The position numbers and the translations under genes were made by a program. DNA of 64,000 nt. Origin: AP-15 sp963785565. Its GTDB lineage: Bacteria > Pseudomonadota > Alphaproteobacteria > ATCC43930 > CGMCC-115725. The stretch's first letter is position 1; every line of letters begins with the position of its first letter. This document shows positions 43,658-52,752 of this stretch, piece by piece. The stretch lies in contig CAWAVV010000031.1 in assembly GCA_963785565.1 (NCBI GenBank), positions 1 to 64,000 on the forward strand. The letters run 5' to 3'. The notes beneath the pieces are model-generated. The model had not been told where the DNA came from and searched no databases. It was given only the letters and a program-made list of their open reading frames with translations.

Positions 43658-45073
43658 TTAGCTCCGGCCGTAGCTGTCTTCGAGGCGGATGATGTCGTCC
43701 TCGCCGAGATAGCTTCCCGACTGCACCTCGATCAGGTGCAGCGGGATCTTGCCCGGATTCTCGAGCCGATGAGCCGTGCCGAGCGGGATATAGGTCGACT
43801 GGTCCTCGGTCAGGATCATCTCCTCCTCGCCGCGGCGGATCTTTGCGGTGCCGTGGACCACAATCCAGTGCTCGGCGCGATGATGGTGCATCTGCAGCGA
43901 CAACTGGCCGCCAGGCTTGACCATGATGTGCTTGACCTGCACCCGGTGTCCGTTGTGCAGCGATTTGTAAGTGCCCCAAGGGCGATGTACCGTCGGCAGC
44001 GCCTCGGCTTCCTCGCGGCGCTCTTCGACAAGCCGCGCCACGAGTTGCCTGACCTCCTGCGTGCGGTCGCGCGGCGCCAGCATCACCGCATCGCCAGTAA
44101 CGACGACGACGAGATCCTTAACGCCGATTGCAGCCAGCAGGCCCGCTTCGGAGCGAAGATAACAATTTCGGGTGTCTTCGGCGACGACGTTGCCGGCGAT
44201 CGAGTTGCCGGCAGCGTCCTTGGCGCTGATCTCCCACAAGGCGTCCCACGAGCCGACATCGTTCCAACCCATGGTGACTGGTACGACCGCCGCGTGGTGT
44301 GTGTGCTCCATGACGGCGTAATCGATCGAGTCGGTAGCGCACGCGGTGAATGCCTCCTTGCCGAGGCGGATGAAGTCGGCGTCATGCCTCGCCTCTGCCA
44401 CGGCCCCGCGACACGCGGCGACGATATCGGGCCGCAGGCGCTCCAGCTCGTCGAGAAAAAGCCTCGCGGGAAACAGGAAGATGCCCCCGTTCCACAGGTG
44501 CTCGCCGGAGGCGAGATAGGCCAGAGCCTGGTCGGGACCCGGCTTCTCGACGAACTGGGCAATCCTGAACACGCCGCTGACGCCATCGAACGCCGCGCCG
44601 CGCAGGATATAGCCATAACCGGTTTCCGGGCGTTCAGGGGTGATGCCGAAGCTGACCAGACTGCCGCGGCGAGCCGCCGCCGCCGCATTGTCGATGGCCG
44701 CGGCAAAGGCTGCCTCATTCTCGATGATGTGGTCGGAGGGCAGCAGCAGCATCAGCGGATCGGGATCGGTCTCTACGAGCGCCAGGGCTGCGACGCAAGC
44801 GGCGGGCGCAGTATTGCGGCCGACCGGCTCGAGCAGCACCGCCCGCGGCTCCGCCCCTATCTCGCGCAATTGCTCGGCGATGATGAAGCGGTGCTCCTCA
44901 TTGGCCACCAGCAGAGGCCGCGCATAGCGGTCACGGGCGCTCACGCGGCGCACCGTCTGCTGTAACAGACTGTCACCGCCGAGGAGGCGCAACAGCTGCT
45001 TAGGATAAAGCGTGCGCGACATCGGCCACAGCCGGGTGCCAGAGCCGCCGGACAGAATGACCGGATGAATCAT
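43658..45073 (-). CDS. manC: Bifunctional mannose-1-phosphate guanylyltransferase / mannose-6-phosphate isomerase
   Basis: 471 aa from ATG 45073 (MIHPVILSGGSGTRLWP). The N-terminal nucleotidyltransferase domain has SGGSGTRLWPMSR and LLPSDHIIEN, the GYGYI loop (ETGYGYI) and FVEKP. The C-terminal cupin-type isomerase domain carries RPWGTYKSLHNG, QLSLQMHHHRAEHW (metal His cluster) and STYIPLGTAHRLENPG. It makes GDP-mannose for exopolysaccharide or LPS synthesis. The gene is isolated here, though a putative polysaccharide ligase and a secreted polysaccharide-active protein lie within 15 kb. Symbols algA, xanB and cpsB denote the same family. Confidence 0.92.
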   Translation of the reverse strand: MIHPVILSGGSGTRLWPMSRTLYPKQLLRLLGGDSLLQQTVRRVSARDRYARPLLVANEEHRFIIAEQLREIGAEPRAVLLEPVGRNTAPAACVAALALVETDPDPLMLLLPSDHIIENEAAFAAAIDNAAAAARRGSLVSFGITPERPETGYGYILRGAAFDGVSGVFRIAQFVEKPGPDQALAYLASGEHLWNGGIFLFPARLFLDELERLRPDIVAACRGAVAEARHDADFIRLGKEAFTACATDSIDYAVMEHTHHAAVVPVTMGWNDVGSWDALWEISAKDAAGNSIAGNVVAEDTRNCYLRSEAGLLAAIGVKDLVVVVTGDAVMLAPRDRTQEVRQLVARLVEERREEAEALPTVHRPWGTYKSLHNGHRVQVKHIMVKPGGQLSLQMHHHRAEHWIVVHGTAKIRRGEEEMILTEDQSTYIPLGTAHRLENPGKIPLHLIEVQSGSYLGEDDIIRLEDSYGRS

Positions 45074-45214
45074 GCCACATCCTCCCGCGTCTCGACCAAC
45101 CGACCGTGCGAGGCGGGGCCGAAATACACGGTTTTTATACAAGCGCAAATCTTACCGATCTTTACGCCGCCTAGCGCCAAGAAATCGTCAAAGCTCCGGG
45201 GCGACGCACGCTAG

Positions 45215-45272
45215 ACCATGATCGTATCGGATCGAAGCGCATCGCGATCCGATCCGATACGTGAATCATGGT
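45215..45272. repeat. Nested palindromic repeat A
   Basis: Outer arms ACCATGAT / ATCATGGT enclose CGTATCGGATCG / CGATCCGATACG-like inner arms with a short loop. The element begins CTAGACCATG, the same ten bases seen at the start of the repeat block near 56477. It lies between the divergently unrelated manC and gspO ends and is probably a mobile-type intergenic repeat. Confidence 0.65.
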
Positions 45273-45288
45273 CTCATTCTTTGGAAAT

Positions 45289-45350
45289 CGAGAGCAGGAT
45301 TCACGCGTCAAATCGAAACACCCGTTTCCATTGATGCGATCCTGCTCTCG
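45289..45350. repeat. Palindromic repeat B
   Basis: Perfect 12-base arms CGAGAGCAGGAT and ATCCTGCTCTCG are separated by 38 bases. It follows repeat A by 16 bases, and together they fill the manC-gspO gap (45074-45360). No transposase gene is present. Confidence 0.65.
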
Positions 45351-45360
45351 TGCCGTGCCT

Positions 45361-46140
45361 CTAACCGGTCAGCACCGGCGCCAGCCAAACGAGCCAGGTG
45401 GCGACGGCAAGAAACGGGCCAAACGGGAGCGCCGACTGCGCGCCGAGACGAATGCCGGCGAGGCGCAGGCAGGCGGCGGCGCACAGCCCCGCGAGCGCCG
45501 CGAGCAGAACCACCTGCGGCAGCGCCCGCACGCCAACCCACGCCCCGGCCGCCGCCAGCAGCTTGGCGTCGCCGTGGCCCAAACCCTCGCGGCCGCGCAC
45601 GGCGCTATAGAGAAGGCCCACCGCGCGCAGGCCGAGATAGCCGGCGGCGGCGCCAAGGGCGCGATCGGTCAGCCCCTCGGGTTCGAACGCCATGGCGGCG
45701 GCGAGCCCGGCTGCAACGAGCGGCAAGGTCAGCGCGTCGGGCAACAGCCAGCGGCGGAGATCGATCCAACCGAGCGCGAGCAGCCACCAGCCGAGCACGC
45801 AGTCGAGCCACATTCCCACCCCGCGATCGATCGACACCGAGACGAGCGCGACCGCCAGCGCGGCGAGCTCGATCCCGGGATAGAACCAGCCGATCTGACG
45901 CCGGCAGAAACGGCAGCGGCCCGCGGCCGCGAGCCAGCTGAACAACGGCACGAGGTCGCGGATCGCAAGGGCGGCGCCACACTCCTCGCAACGCGACCGC
46001 CCCCACGCGATCGGCCTGCCGTCGGGCAGCCGCTGGACAACGACGCCAAGGAAGCTGCCGATGAACGGGGCAGCGAGCACCGCGCCCCACGCGGCGGCAT
46101 CGGCGTCAGCTACATGGTCGACCAGTTCCGCCCAAAGCAT
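45361..46140 (-). CDS. gspO: Type 4 prepilin peptidase / methylase (GspO/PilD)
   Basis: About 259 aa from ATG 46140; upstream in-frame ATGs at 46188 and 46224 are possible, the last overlapping the gspE start. Features are FIGSFLGVVVQRLPDGRP (N-terminal segment), the zinc tetracysteine CEEC...CRFC, and the two catalytic aspartates in GWIDLRRWLLPD and GHGDAKLLAA, with about seven TM helices. It cleaves and N-methylates the pseudopilins GspG, H, I, J and K in the inner membrane. It is divergent from the T2SS operon starting at gspE, whose ATG overlaps this gene's possible far start. Confidence 0.92.
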   Translation of the reverse strand: MLWAELVDHVADADAAAWGAVLAAPFIGSFLGVVVQRLPDGRPIAWGRSRCEECGAALAIRDLVPLFSWLAAAGRCRFCRRQIGWFYPGIELAALAVALVSVSIDRGVGMWLDCVLGWWLLALGWIDLRRWLLPDALTLPLVAAGLAAAMAFEPEGLTDRALGAAAGYLGLRAVGLLYSAVRGREGLGHGDAKLLAAAGAWVGVRALPQVVLLAALAGLCAAACLRLAGIRLGAQSALPFGPFLAVATWLVWLAPVLTG

Positions 46141-46222
46141 CGGTTCTCGCCCCGTCGCCGGTCCATTCTTATCGCCCTCGGGAACCATTTCTGAACCGGC
46201 GTCCGCGAGGATAAGATGCGTC

Positions 46223-47962
46223 ATGACGTTTGAACCCGTTGCATCTCCAACCGCGCAGGATGCCGCCGAGGCGCTTGCCAAGCTCGGCCCGGCCCTGATC
46301 GACAGCGGCGCCGTCGACCAGCGCACCCTGGAGCGCGCGCGCCGGGTGGCGTCCGAGACCGGCGGTCGGCTCGACCGTGTCCTGACCCAGCTCGGCCTGA
46401 TCAGCGAGCGCGGGCTCGCCGAGGCTCTGGCGCAGCTCGTCGCAGCCCCGATCGTCCGACCGGCAGATTATCCCGATACGGCGCTGTTCGTCGACCGGCT
46501 GAAGCCCAAATTCCTGCGCAAGGCGCACGCGCTACCGATCGTCGAAAGCGAGGGCCGCGCGGTGCTGGCGATGGCCGACCCGCTGGACGTCTTTACCCGC
46601 AATGCGGTGGCGTCGGCGCTCGGCCGGCCGGTGGCGGTGGCGGTCGCCGTCCCGATCGAGCTCGAAGCCGCGTTCGACCGGCTCTATTCCGAGCCCGGCA
46701 ACGGCGCCGATGACGAGGCGACGCTGGACGCGGTGGTTGCCGACGCCGAACCAGCCGAGGAGGACGCTGAGCGACTCAAGGACCTCGCCAGCGAGGCGCC
46801 GGTGATCCGCCTCGTCAATCAGATGATCGCGCGCGCCGTCGAGACCCATGCCTCCGACATCCATCTCGAGCCGTTCCCGGACCGGCTGCGGGTGCGCTAT
46901 CGCTATGATGGCGTGCTGCACGAGCTTGAACCGCCGCCGGCGAGGCTACAGGCCGCCATAGTCTCGCGCATCAAGATTATGGCGCGGCTCGACATCGCCG
47001 AGCGCCGGCTGCCGCAGGACGGCCGCATCAAGCTGACCGTGCGCGGCCACGAGATCGACTTCCGGGTGTCCACGGTGCCCTCGCTCCACGGCGAGAAGGT
47101 CGTGCTGCGCGTGCTCGACCGCACCGCTGTCGAGTTCGACTATGAAAAGCTGGGTTTGCCCCCGGACATCTGGCAGGGGATCGAACGTGCGCTCGAGCTG
47201 CCGAACGGGATGGTGCTGGTCACCGGGCCGACGGGCAGCGGCAAGACCACGACGCTGTATACCGGCCTCTTGAAGTTGAATACCGTCGCGCGCAATGTCG
47301 TGACCGTCGAGGACCCGATCGAATATCAGCTGGCAGGCATCAACCAGATCCAAGTAAAGCCCCAGATCGGCCTCAATTTCGCCAGCCTGTTGCGCTCGAT
47401 CCTGCGGCAAGATCCGGACGTCATCATGATCGGCGAGATCCGCGATATCGAGACTGTGCAGATCGCCGTGCAGGCAGCGCTAACCGGCCATCTCGTGCTG
47501 TCGACCGTGCATACGAATTCGGCCGCCGCGACGATAACGCGTCTGCGCGATATGGGGCTTGAGGATTATCTTATGACGGCCACCCTGAAGGGGGTGCTGG
47601 CGCAGCGGCTGGTCCGCCGGCTTTGCCCAGTATGCAAAACCGGGGAACCGGCGTCATCCGCGCTGATCGAACGGTTTGGCCTGGAACGATTGGCGCCGTC
47701 GAAGGCGATTACGCTCTACCACTCGAAAGGTTGCGCTGAATGCCGCGGCACCGGCTTTCGCGGGCGCCGGGCAATTGCCGAGCTGCTGGTGCCGAACCGC
47801 ACGACTGACCGGCTGATCTTCGACGGGGCCGACGACACCGCGATCGAGCGCGCCGCGGTTGCGGACGGCATGCGCCCGATCTTCGACAGCGGTCTGATGG
47901 CGGTGCTCGAAGGTGACACCACGATCGAGGAGGTCGTCCGCTGCATCAGGAGCGAAGCCTGA
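46223..47962 (+). CDS. gspE: Type II secretion ATPase GspE
   Basis: 579 aa from ATG 46223; the open frame continues upstream but overlaps gspO. An N1 domain (LIDSGAVDQRTLERARRVASE) is followed by the ATPase: ETHASDIHLEPFPDRLRVRYRYDG (Asp box region), Walker A GPTGSGKTTT near residue 335, Walker B IMIGEIRDIET, and the His box LVLSTVHTNSAA. The C-terminal zinc module has RRLCPVCKTG and GCAECRGTGFRGR, a C4 cluster typical of GspE. It powers pseudopilus growth from the cytoplasmic face. A strong palindrome lies between it and gspF. Confidence 0.94.
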   Translation: MTFEPVASPTAQDAAEALAKLGPALIDSGAVDQRTLERARRVASETGGRLDRVLTQLGLISERGLAEALAQLVAAPIVRPADYPDTALFVDRLKPKFLRKAHALPIVESEGRAVLAMADPLDVFTRNAVASALGRPVAVAVAVPIELEAAFDRLYSEPGNGADDEATLDAVVADAEPAEEDAERLKDLASEAPVIRLVNQMIARAVETHASDIHLEPFPDRLRVRYRYDGVLHELEPPPARLQAAIVSRIKIMARLDIAERRLPQDGRIKLTVRGHEIDFRVSTVPSLHGEKVVLRVLDRTAVEFDYEKLGLPPDIWQGIERALELPNGMVLVTGPTGSGKTTTLYTGLLKLNTVARNVVTVEDPIEYQLAGINQIQVKPQIGLNFASLLRSILRQDPDVIMIGEIRDIETVQIAVQAALTGHLVLSTVHTNSAAATITRLRDMGLEDYLMTATLKGVLAQRLVRRLCPVCKTGEPASSALIERFGLERLAPSKAITLYHSKGCAECRGTGFRGRRAIAELLVPNRTTDRLIFDGADDTAIERAAVADGMRPIFDSGLMAVLEGDTTIEEVVRCIRSEA

Positions 47963-47976
47963 TCGTCCGCGCCGGT

Positions 47977-48002
47977 GACCGTGGGCGCGCGCGCCCACGG
48001 TC
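47977..48002. repeat. Perfect 26-bp palindrome between gspE and gspF
   Basis: Arms GACCGTGGGCGCG and CGCGCCCACGGTC meet with no loop, giving a perfect 26-base palindrome. It would form a strong hairpin in mRNA just after gspE. No T-run follows, so it is likely an mRNA-processing or attenuation hairpin, or an operator. Confidence 0.65.
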
Positions 48003-48082
48003 GCCTGCAGCAGGGAAGAACCGGGACCGGGTTCCCGCTCTATCTTCGGCGAACCATATGAGACCACAGCCGGAAAGCTGAG

Positions 48083-49306
48083 ATGCCATCGTTCCGCTGG
48101 TCGGCGATCAATGGCGGCGGCGAGACCCAGCACGGCGTCATGGACGCGCCCGATCGCACGGCCGTGGTCGAGCGGCTGCAGCGCCAGGGGCAGACCGTGC
48201 TGCGCGCCGATCCAGCCGAAGGGTGGCGCGGCCTCGGCGAGTTGTTGCAGATCGAGATCGGCGGCGCCCGAGGTCTCGACAAGACATCGCTCGTCGAGGT
48301 GACCCGGGAGCTCGCGATCATGCTGATGGCGGGACAGGATCTTGATCGCGCGCTGCGCTTTGTCGTCGACAACACCCGCAACGCCCGCGCTCGCAAGATT
48401 CTTGGCAATATCCGCGATAAGGTGCGCTCGGGCAGCTCGCTGGCGGCGGCGCTCGCCGGCGAACCGCGCAGCTTTTCGAAGCTTTATGTCGGATTGGTCC
48501 GCGCCGGTGAGGCGGGGGGCACCCTACCAGGCACCCTCGACCGCCTCGCCGGCCTGCTCGAGCGGGAACGCAGCCTGACCGCCAGCCTGCGCGCGGCGCT
48601 GATTTACCCGGCTCTGCTGGTCGTCGCCGCGATCGGCTCGATCGTGCTGCTGCTCGATTATGTGCTGCCGCAATTCACTCCGATCTTCGAGCAAGCCGGC
48701 GCGCAACTGCCGACCGCAACCCGCGTGCTGATGACGCTCGGCGCCATCATCGGGACAGCCTTGCCGTGGTTTTTGGCGGCATTGCTGGTGGGCGGTCTGG
48801 TTGCCCGTCATCTGCTGGGGCAGCCTGCGTACCGGCTGCCGTTTGATCGCCTGCTGCTGCGCCTGCCGATCGCCGGCGGTTTGATCCGCGAGACCCTGGC
48901 GGCGCGGCTGACGCGAACGCTCGGCAGCCTGCTCGACAATGGGGTGCCGCTGATCCCGGCGCTGGGCATCGCCCAGGAGGCGCTTGGCAACCTCGCGGCG
49001 ACGGCCGCGGTCGAAGCGGCGGCGCTCAGGGCTAAGGGCGGCGCAGGTCTCGCCCGGCCGCTTGCCGCCGCCGGGGTGTTTCCGGCGCGCACGATCCATC
49101 TGTTGCAGCTCGGCGAGGAAGCGGCGCAGCTCGCGGCGATGTCACTAAAAGCCGCCGATATCCACGACGAGCAAGCGCGGTTGATGATGCAACGCCTGGT
49201 AGCGCTAGCAGTGCCGCTGATCACGATCACGATGGGCCTCGCCGTTGCCGGGATCATCAGCGCGCTGCTGACGGCGATGCTGAGCCTCAATGATTTGGCG
49301 AGGTGA
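48083..49306 (+). CDS. gspF: T2SS inner-membrane platform protein GspF
   Basis: A 407-aa T2SSF-domain protein. Two repeats each end in TM helices: VTRELAIMLMAGQDLDRALRF with FSKLYVGLVRAGEAGGTLPGTLDRLA, and later LTRTLGSLLDNGVPLIPALGIAQ with IHLLQLGEEAAQLA. TM segments include ALIYPALLVVAAIGSIVLLLDYVLP, LPWFLAALLVGGLVA and LVALAVPLITITMGLAVAGIISALLTAML. It anchors the ATPase and assembles the pseudopilus. It overlaps gspH by 17 bases. Confidence 0.93.
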   Translation: MPSFRWSAINGGGETQHGVMDAPDRTAVVERLQRQGQTVLRADPAEGWRGLGELLQIEIGGARGLDKTSLVEVTRELAIMLMAGQDLDRALRFVVDNTRNARARKILGNIRDKVRSGSSLAAALAGEPRSFSKLYVGLVRAGEAGGTLPGTLDRLAGLLERERSLTASLRAALIYPALLVVAAIGSIVLLLDYVLPQFTPIFEQAGAQLPTATRVLMTLGAIIGTALPWFLAALLVGGLVARHLLGQPAYRLPFDRLLLRLPIAGGLIRETLAARLTRTLGSLLDNGVPLIPALGIAQEALGNLAATAAVEAAALRAKGGAGLARPLAAAGVFPARTIHLLQLGEEAAQLAAMSLKAADIHDEQARLMMQRLVALAVPLITITMGLAVAGIISALLTAMLSLNDLAR

Positions 49307-49787
49307 GCCGGGATCGTCGCCGGCCATCGGGCCGGCGCGGGGCATCGACAAACCAAATGGCTTTAGCCTGATCGAGCTCCTGGTGACGCTTGCCGTCATG
49401 AGCTTCGCTCTGGTCCTGATCGTCGGCTACAAGGCGCCCTGGAGCAGCGCGCTCGGGCTCGAAGGAACCGCCGCCGAGCTCGCCTCCGGTCTGCGTCTGG
49501 CGCGCTCGCAAGCAATCGCCGACAACCGGCCGGTGGCATTTTCGCTCGATCTGTCCAGTCATCGTTACCGGGTTGGTGGCGAGGCGGCACGCAGCCTGCC
49601 TGCCAAACTCTCGGTCGCGCTGTTGACGGTCACCGGTCAGAAGCGCAATGCCACCACCGGCGATATTCGTTTCAACCCCGACGGCAGCTCCACCGGCGGC
49701 AGGATCACGCTCGCCGACGGATCGCGGCGCGTCGCCATCGGGGTCGACTGGCTGACCGGCCGGGTCACGGTAGCCAATGCGCACTGA
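49290..49787 (+). CDS. gspH: Pseudopilin GspH
   Basis: A 165-aa minor pseudopilin with the prepilin site NG-FSLIELLVTLAVMSFALVLI (cleavage after Gly, N-methyl-Phe, Glu+5). A leader of about 24 residues precedes it, somewhat long, and the start overlaps the gspF end. The C-terminal domain includes ELASGLRLARSQAIADNRPVAF and ends as GspH proteins do. It is exported and assembled near the pseudopilus tip. gspI overlaps its end by 11 bases. Confidence 0.88.
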   Translation: MIWRGEPGSSPAIGPARGIDKPNGFSLIELLVTLAVMSFALVLIVGYKAPWSSALGLEGTAAELASGLRLARSQAIADNRPVAFSLDLSSHRYRVGGEAARSLPAKLSVALLTVTGQKRNATTGDIRFNPDGSSTGGRITLADGSRRVAIGVDWLTGRVTVANAH

Positions 49788-50199
49788 ACGGGCGTCGACC
49801 GCTTCCGGCTTCACCTTGCTCGAGGTCGTGGTCGCTTTGGTGATCGCCTCGTTGGCGCTGATCGGGCTGTTCCAGGCCGGCACCGGCGGGCTGTTCGCCG
49901 TCGACACCGCGGCTCGGGCCGAGGAAGCGCTGCAGCGCGCGCAATCCCATCTCGCCGCGATCGGGCGGGACGCCGCCCTGGTCGAAGGAGACTCCAGCGG
50001 CGATGACGGCGGCGGCTACCGTTGGCGGCTGCGCATACAGCCGGTGGCGCAGCGGCCAAGTGTGGCGCCGGACGGGGTCACCTCGCAGACGACGTCCCTG
50101 TTCGACGTCGAGGTCGCAATCTCGTGGCAGGCGCACGCTCACCAGCGCGCGGTCGTGCTGCGAACGTTGCGCCTCGGTACTACCGGCGCCAGCGGGTGA
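49777..50199 (+). CDS. gspI: Minor pseudopilin GspI
   Basis: A 140-aa pseudopilin with a short leader and prepilin site SG-FTLLEVVVALVIASLALIGLF (Glu+5 present). The downstream EALQRAQSHLAAIG helix and the beta domain (VEVAISWQAHAHQRAVVLRTLRL) match the GspI fold. Part of the tip complex with GspJ and GspK. It starts within gspH and is followed by gspJ after about 13 bases. Confidence 0.88.
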   Translation: MRTERASTASGFTLLEVVVALVIASLALIGLFQAGTGGLFAVDTAARAEEALQRAQSHLAAIGRDAALVEGDSSGDDGGGYRWRLRIQPVAQRPSVAPDGVTSQTTSLFDVEVAISWQAHAHQRAVVLRTLRLGTTGASG

Positions 50200-50212
50200 C
50201 GCCGCCGTGCTG

Positions 50213-50824
50213 ATGGATCGCGCTTCTGGCCGGCAGAGCGGGTTCACCCTGCTGGAAATATTGGTTGTCGTGGTGGTGCTCGGCTTTCTGGTGGTCGGGC
50301 TTACCCAAGGTGTGCGCGCCGGGATCGCATTGTGGCGCGCACAGCAGCTGCGGGTCGGCGAAACCGCCGACCTCGATGCGTCGGCCCGCGTTCTGCGCAC
50401 CCTGTTGACCGGCGTCGCCGCGGCGACACCGGGCGGCTTTGGTCCGGGCGCCGCTGCCGGTGGCCAGATCAAAGGCGACGCGAACCATCTGACTTTTGTC
50501 GGAGACCTGCCGACCGGGCTTGGCACGACGCGGCGCGCCGAGATCTCGATAGAGCTGCGCGATGGACGCCTGGTATTACGCTGGACGCCGCATCTACATG
50601 AAATCTCGTTTGGGCCGCAGCCGCAGCCGACGGTTACCGAGCTGATCTCCGGCGTCGCCCGTCTAGAGATCGCTTTTTGGGGCACAACCACTCCGGATCA
50701 ACCGGCCGCATGGCAGACGCGGTGGGATGGGCCTTCAGCTCCAGGATTGATCCGAGTCCGCGTTGTTTTCGCCAAGGGTGATCGGCGACATTGGCCCGAC
50801 CTCATCGCAACGCCCGAACTCTAA
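50213..50824 (+). CDS. gspJ: Minor pseudopilin GspJ
   Basis: 203 aa from ATG 50213 (GTG 50207 is also possible). The prepilin site SG-FTLLEILVVVVVLGFLVVGLTQGV lies near residue 11. The larger C-terminal domain, with RAEISIELRDGRLVLRW and VARLEIAFWG, is typical of GspJ. It joins GspI and GspK at the pseudopilus tip. A 285-base gap to gspL follows, in which I see no gene; it may hold an internal promoter. Confidence 0.87.
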   Translation: MDRASGRQSGFTLLEILVVVVVLGFLVVGLTQGVRAGIALWRAQQLRVGETADLDASARVLRTLLTGVAAATPGGFGPGAAAGGQIKGDANHLTFVGDLPTGLGTTRRAEISIELRDGRLVLRWTPHLHEISFGPQPQPTVTELISGVARLEIAFWGTTTPDQPAAWQTRWDGPSAPGLIRVRVVFAKGDRRHWPDLIATPEL

Positions 50825-51109
50825 CCGCAACAGGCAATTCGCGCACGGCTTCATCAATTGGGAACAGGCGATCGGGCATCTGCTCCCGTTTCACAAGATA
50901 ATCGGCCCAAAATACCCGCTACGGTGGAATATCAGGCGTATGAGAGCCGGATTTGGCCAATGGCGGGTCGCGGACCGCCTTGATCGAGCCACATTCGGAA
51001 ACTTTGTAGGCGCGATCTCGGGCGTGGCCGTGTCAGCCTTTTCCGTTGCCCCACTGCTCTGTAGCATAGTGGCGTAGTTTCCGACGAATCTGATCGGCTC
51101 GGTGCCGGC

Positions 51110-52147
51110 ATGGTGCGTGACTTTCTCGGGTGGTGGTTCGGACAGCTGGCGGATCTGATGCCCCAGCGCCTGCGTCGGTCCGCTCCAACCGCCGCCGATG
51201 CAACAGTCATCACGCCGATCGGAGCCGCCGGTCGCGGAATCGAGGCGGTTGCGGTCGGCTTGCGCAGAAACGGCAAGGAAACCTTAGTCGGCCAATTTGC
51301 CCTAAGTGCCTCGGGTCTCGCGGAGGTGCCTCGCCCGACCGGCAAACCGGTGGTGTTGCGCCTGGGCGAGGCTGATGTGTTGGGCAAGACGGTGGTCCTG
51401 CCACTCGCCGCGGAACGCGAGATCGATCAGGCCCTCACTTTTGAAATGGACCGGGAAACCCCGTTCACAGCGGAAGAGCTCTACTGGAACCACAGGATCG
51501 TCGCGGCCGACCGCCAAAGTGGGCGGCTGTCGCTGCGCCTGATGGTGGTGCCGCGAGCGAATTTGGCCCCACTGCTGGATCTGCTCGGCCAGATCGGCAT
51601 CGCTCCGGTACGAGCGGAAATCGCCGACGGACCGGACGCGGGCTTTTGGCTGCCGCTCGACGGCGTCGGTCATCCCGCTGATCGCGGCGCCAGCCGCCTG
51701 ATCAAACCCGCGGCGTTGTGCTGCGCGATGCTGGTGCTGGCCGCGATTGTGACGCCCTTTGTCCGCCAGTCGATCGCGATGGGCGCGCAGGACCGGGCGC
51801 TCGTGGCAGGGCGTAAAGCCGCCGGCGAAGCTGATAGCCTGCGCCGGGAGATTGCACGGTTATCCGGCACCGCCGATCTCGTCGAGAAAGCGCGCGAGAA
51901 GGTTGGACAGCCGCTCGCGGTCTTGGCCGCGGCGACCCGCGTCCTACCCGACGATACGTACCTGACCGAGATGGAGCTGCAACAGCGCAAATTGACAATG
52001 AGTGGCCGGTCCGCCGCGGCCGCCCGGCTGATCGGCGCGGTTTCCGCCGACAGTGAATTCCGAAATCCGGCATTTGCCGCTCCCGTCACCCGGATCGAAG
52101 CGCTCCGACAGGAGATCTTCACCATCATCACGGAGGTGGCGCCGTAG
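51110..52147 (+). CDS. gspL: T2SS cytoplasmic-membrane protein GspL-like (PilM/PilN-type)
   Basis: A 345-aa protein: a cytoplasmic part resembling the ATPase-docking domain (TVVLPLAAEREIDQALTFEMDRETPFTAEELYW), one TM helix (AALCCAMLVLAAIVTPFV, about residues 202-220), and a periplasmic PilN-like ferredoxin-fold domain (LAAATRVLPDDTYLTEMELQQRKL). GspL couples GspE to the inner-membrane platform. The arrangement with gspM and gspC/N matches T2SS operons of Xps type. Confidence 0.85.
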   Translation: MVRDFLGWWFGQLADLMPQRLRRSAPTAADATVITPIGAAGRGIEAVAVGLRRNGKETLVGQFALSASGLAEVPRPTGKPVVLRLGEADVLGKTVVLPLAAEREIDQALTFEMDRETPFTAEELYWNHRIVAADRQSGRLSLRLMVVPRANLAPLLDLLGQIGIAPVRAEIADGPDAGFWLPLDGVGHPADRGASRLIKPAALCCAMLVLAAIVTPFVRQSIAMGAQDRALVAGRKAAGEADSLRREIARLSGTADLVEKAREKVGQPLAVLAAATRVLPDDTYLTEMELQQRKLTMSGRSAAAARLIGAVSADSEFRNPAFAAPVTRIEALRQEIFTIITEVAP

Positions 52148-52161
52148 TCTCGATCGCAGCC

Positions 52162-52752
52162 ATGCCGACCGGCCAGCGCGGCCGAATGTTGGCGCTGAGC
52201 CTGGCGCTCCTGGTGCTGGGAGGCCTGTATTTTCTTGCCGTGGCGCCTCTTGTCGACCTTTATCGGGGACGTGAGGCCGGCCTCGAGAACGGCCGCATGG
52301 TGCTGCCCCACCTGCAGGCGGCTGCGGCCGCGCTGCCGGCCCTGCGGGCGCAGGTCGCCGAGCTGCGCGCCGCCGCGCGGACACGCAAGGTCACTCTCGA
52401 CGGCGCCAGCGACGCCATCGCCTCGGCCAATTTGCAGAGCCGGATCGAGGGCTTCGCGGTCTCGGCGGGCGCGGCGATCGGCAGTACCGAAAGCCTTCCG
52501 CCTGAAACAGCTGACGGCTATCGCCGCATCGGCCTGCGGTTCGCGCTCAACGGCCCCTATGACACCCTGGTGAAGCTGCTCGCCAAGATCGAGGAGGCTA
52601 CGCCGCCCCTGATCGTCGACAATCTGCAGGTCCATGGCGTCCTGCGGCGGCCGGGGTTGCCGCCGGGTCCGGGTGGCGACCTCAGTCTCGACGCGGGGCT
52701 GGACGTTTACGGATTCCGCATTGAAAAAGCGTCGTCTCCGGGCGAGCCATGA
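52162..52752 (+). CDS. gspM: T2SS protein GspM
   Basis: A 196-aa bitopic protein: one N-terminal TM helix (MLALSLALLVLGGLYFLAVAPL), a coiled-coil-like segment (LPHLQAAAAALPALRAQVAELRAAA) and a periplasmic ferredoxin-like domain with RIGLRFALNGPYDTLVKLLAKIEEATPPLIVDNLQVH. This is the GspM_II/PilO-like pattern. It partners GspL. Its stop overlaps the next start by 4 bases (ATGA). Confidence 0.85.
   Translation: MPTGQRGRMLALSLALLVLGGLYFLAVAPLVDLYRGREAGLENGRMVLPHLQAAAAALPALRAQVAELRAAARTRKVTLDGASDAIASANLQSRIEGFAVSAGAAIGSTESLPPETADGYRRIGLRFALNGPYDTLVKLLAKIEEATPPLIVDNLQVHGVLRRPGLPPGPGGDLSLDAGLDVYGFRIEKASSPGEP

Noticed and set aside
43595..44965. A 456-codon plus-strand frame over manC
   Set aside because: The manC reading is unambiguous on the minus strand.
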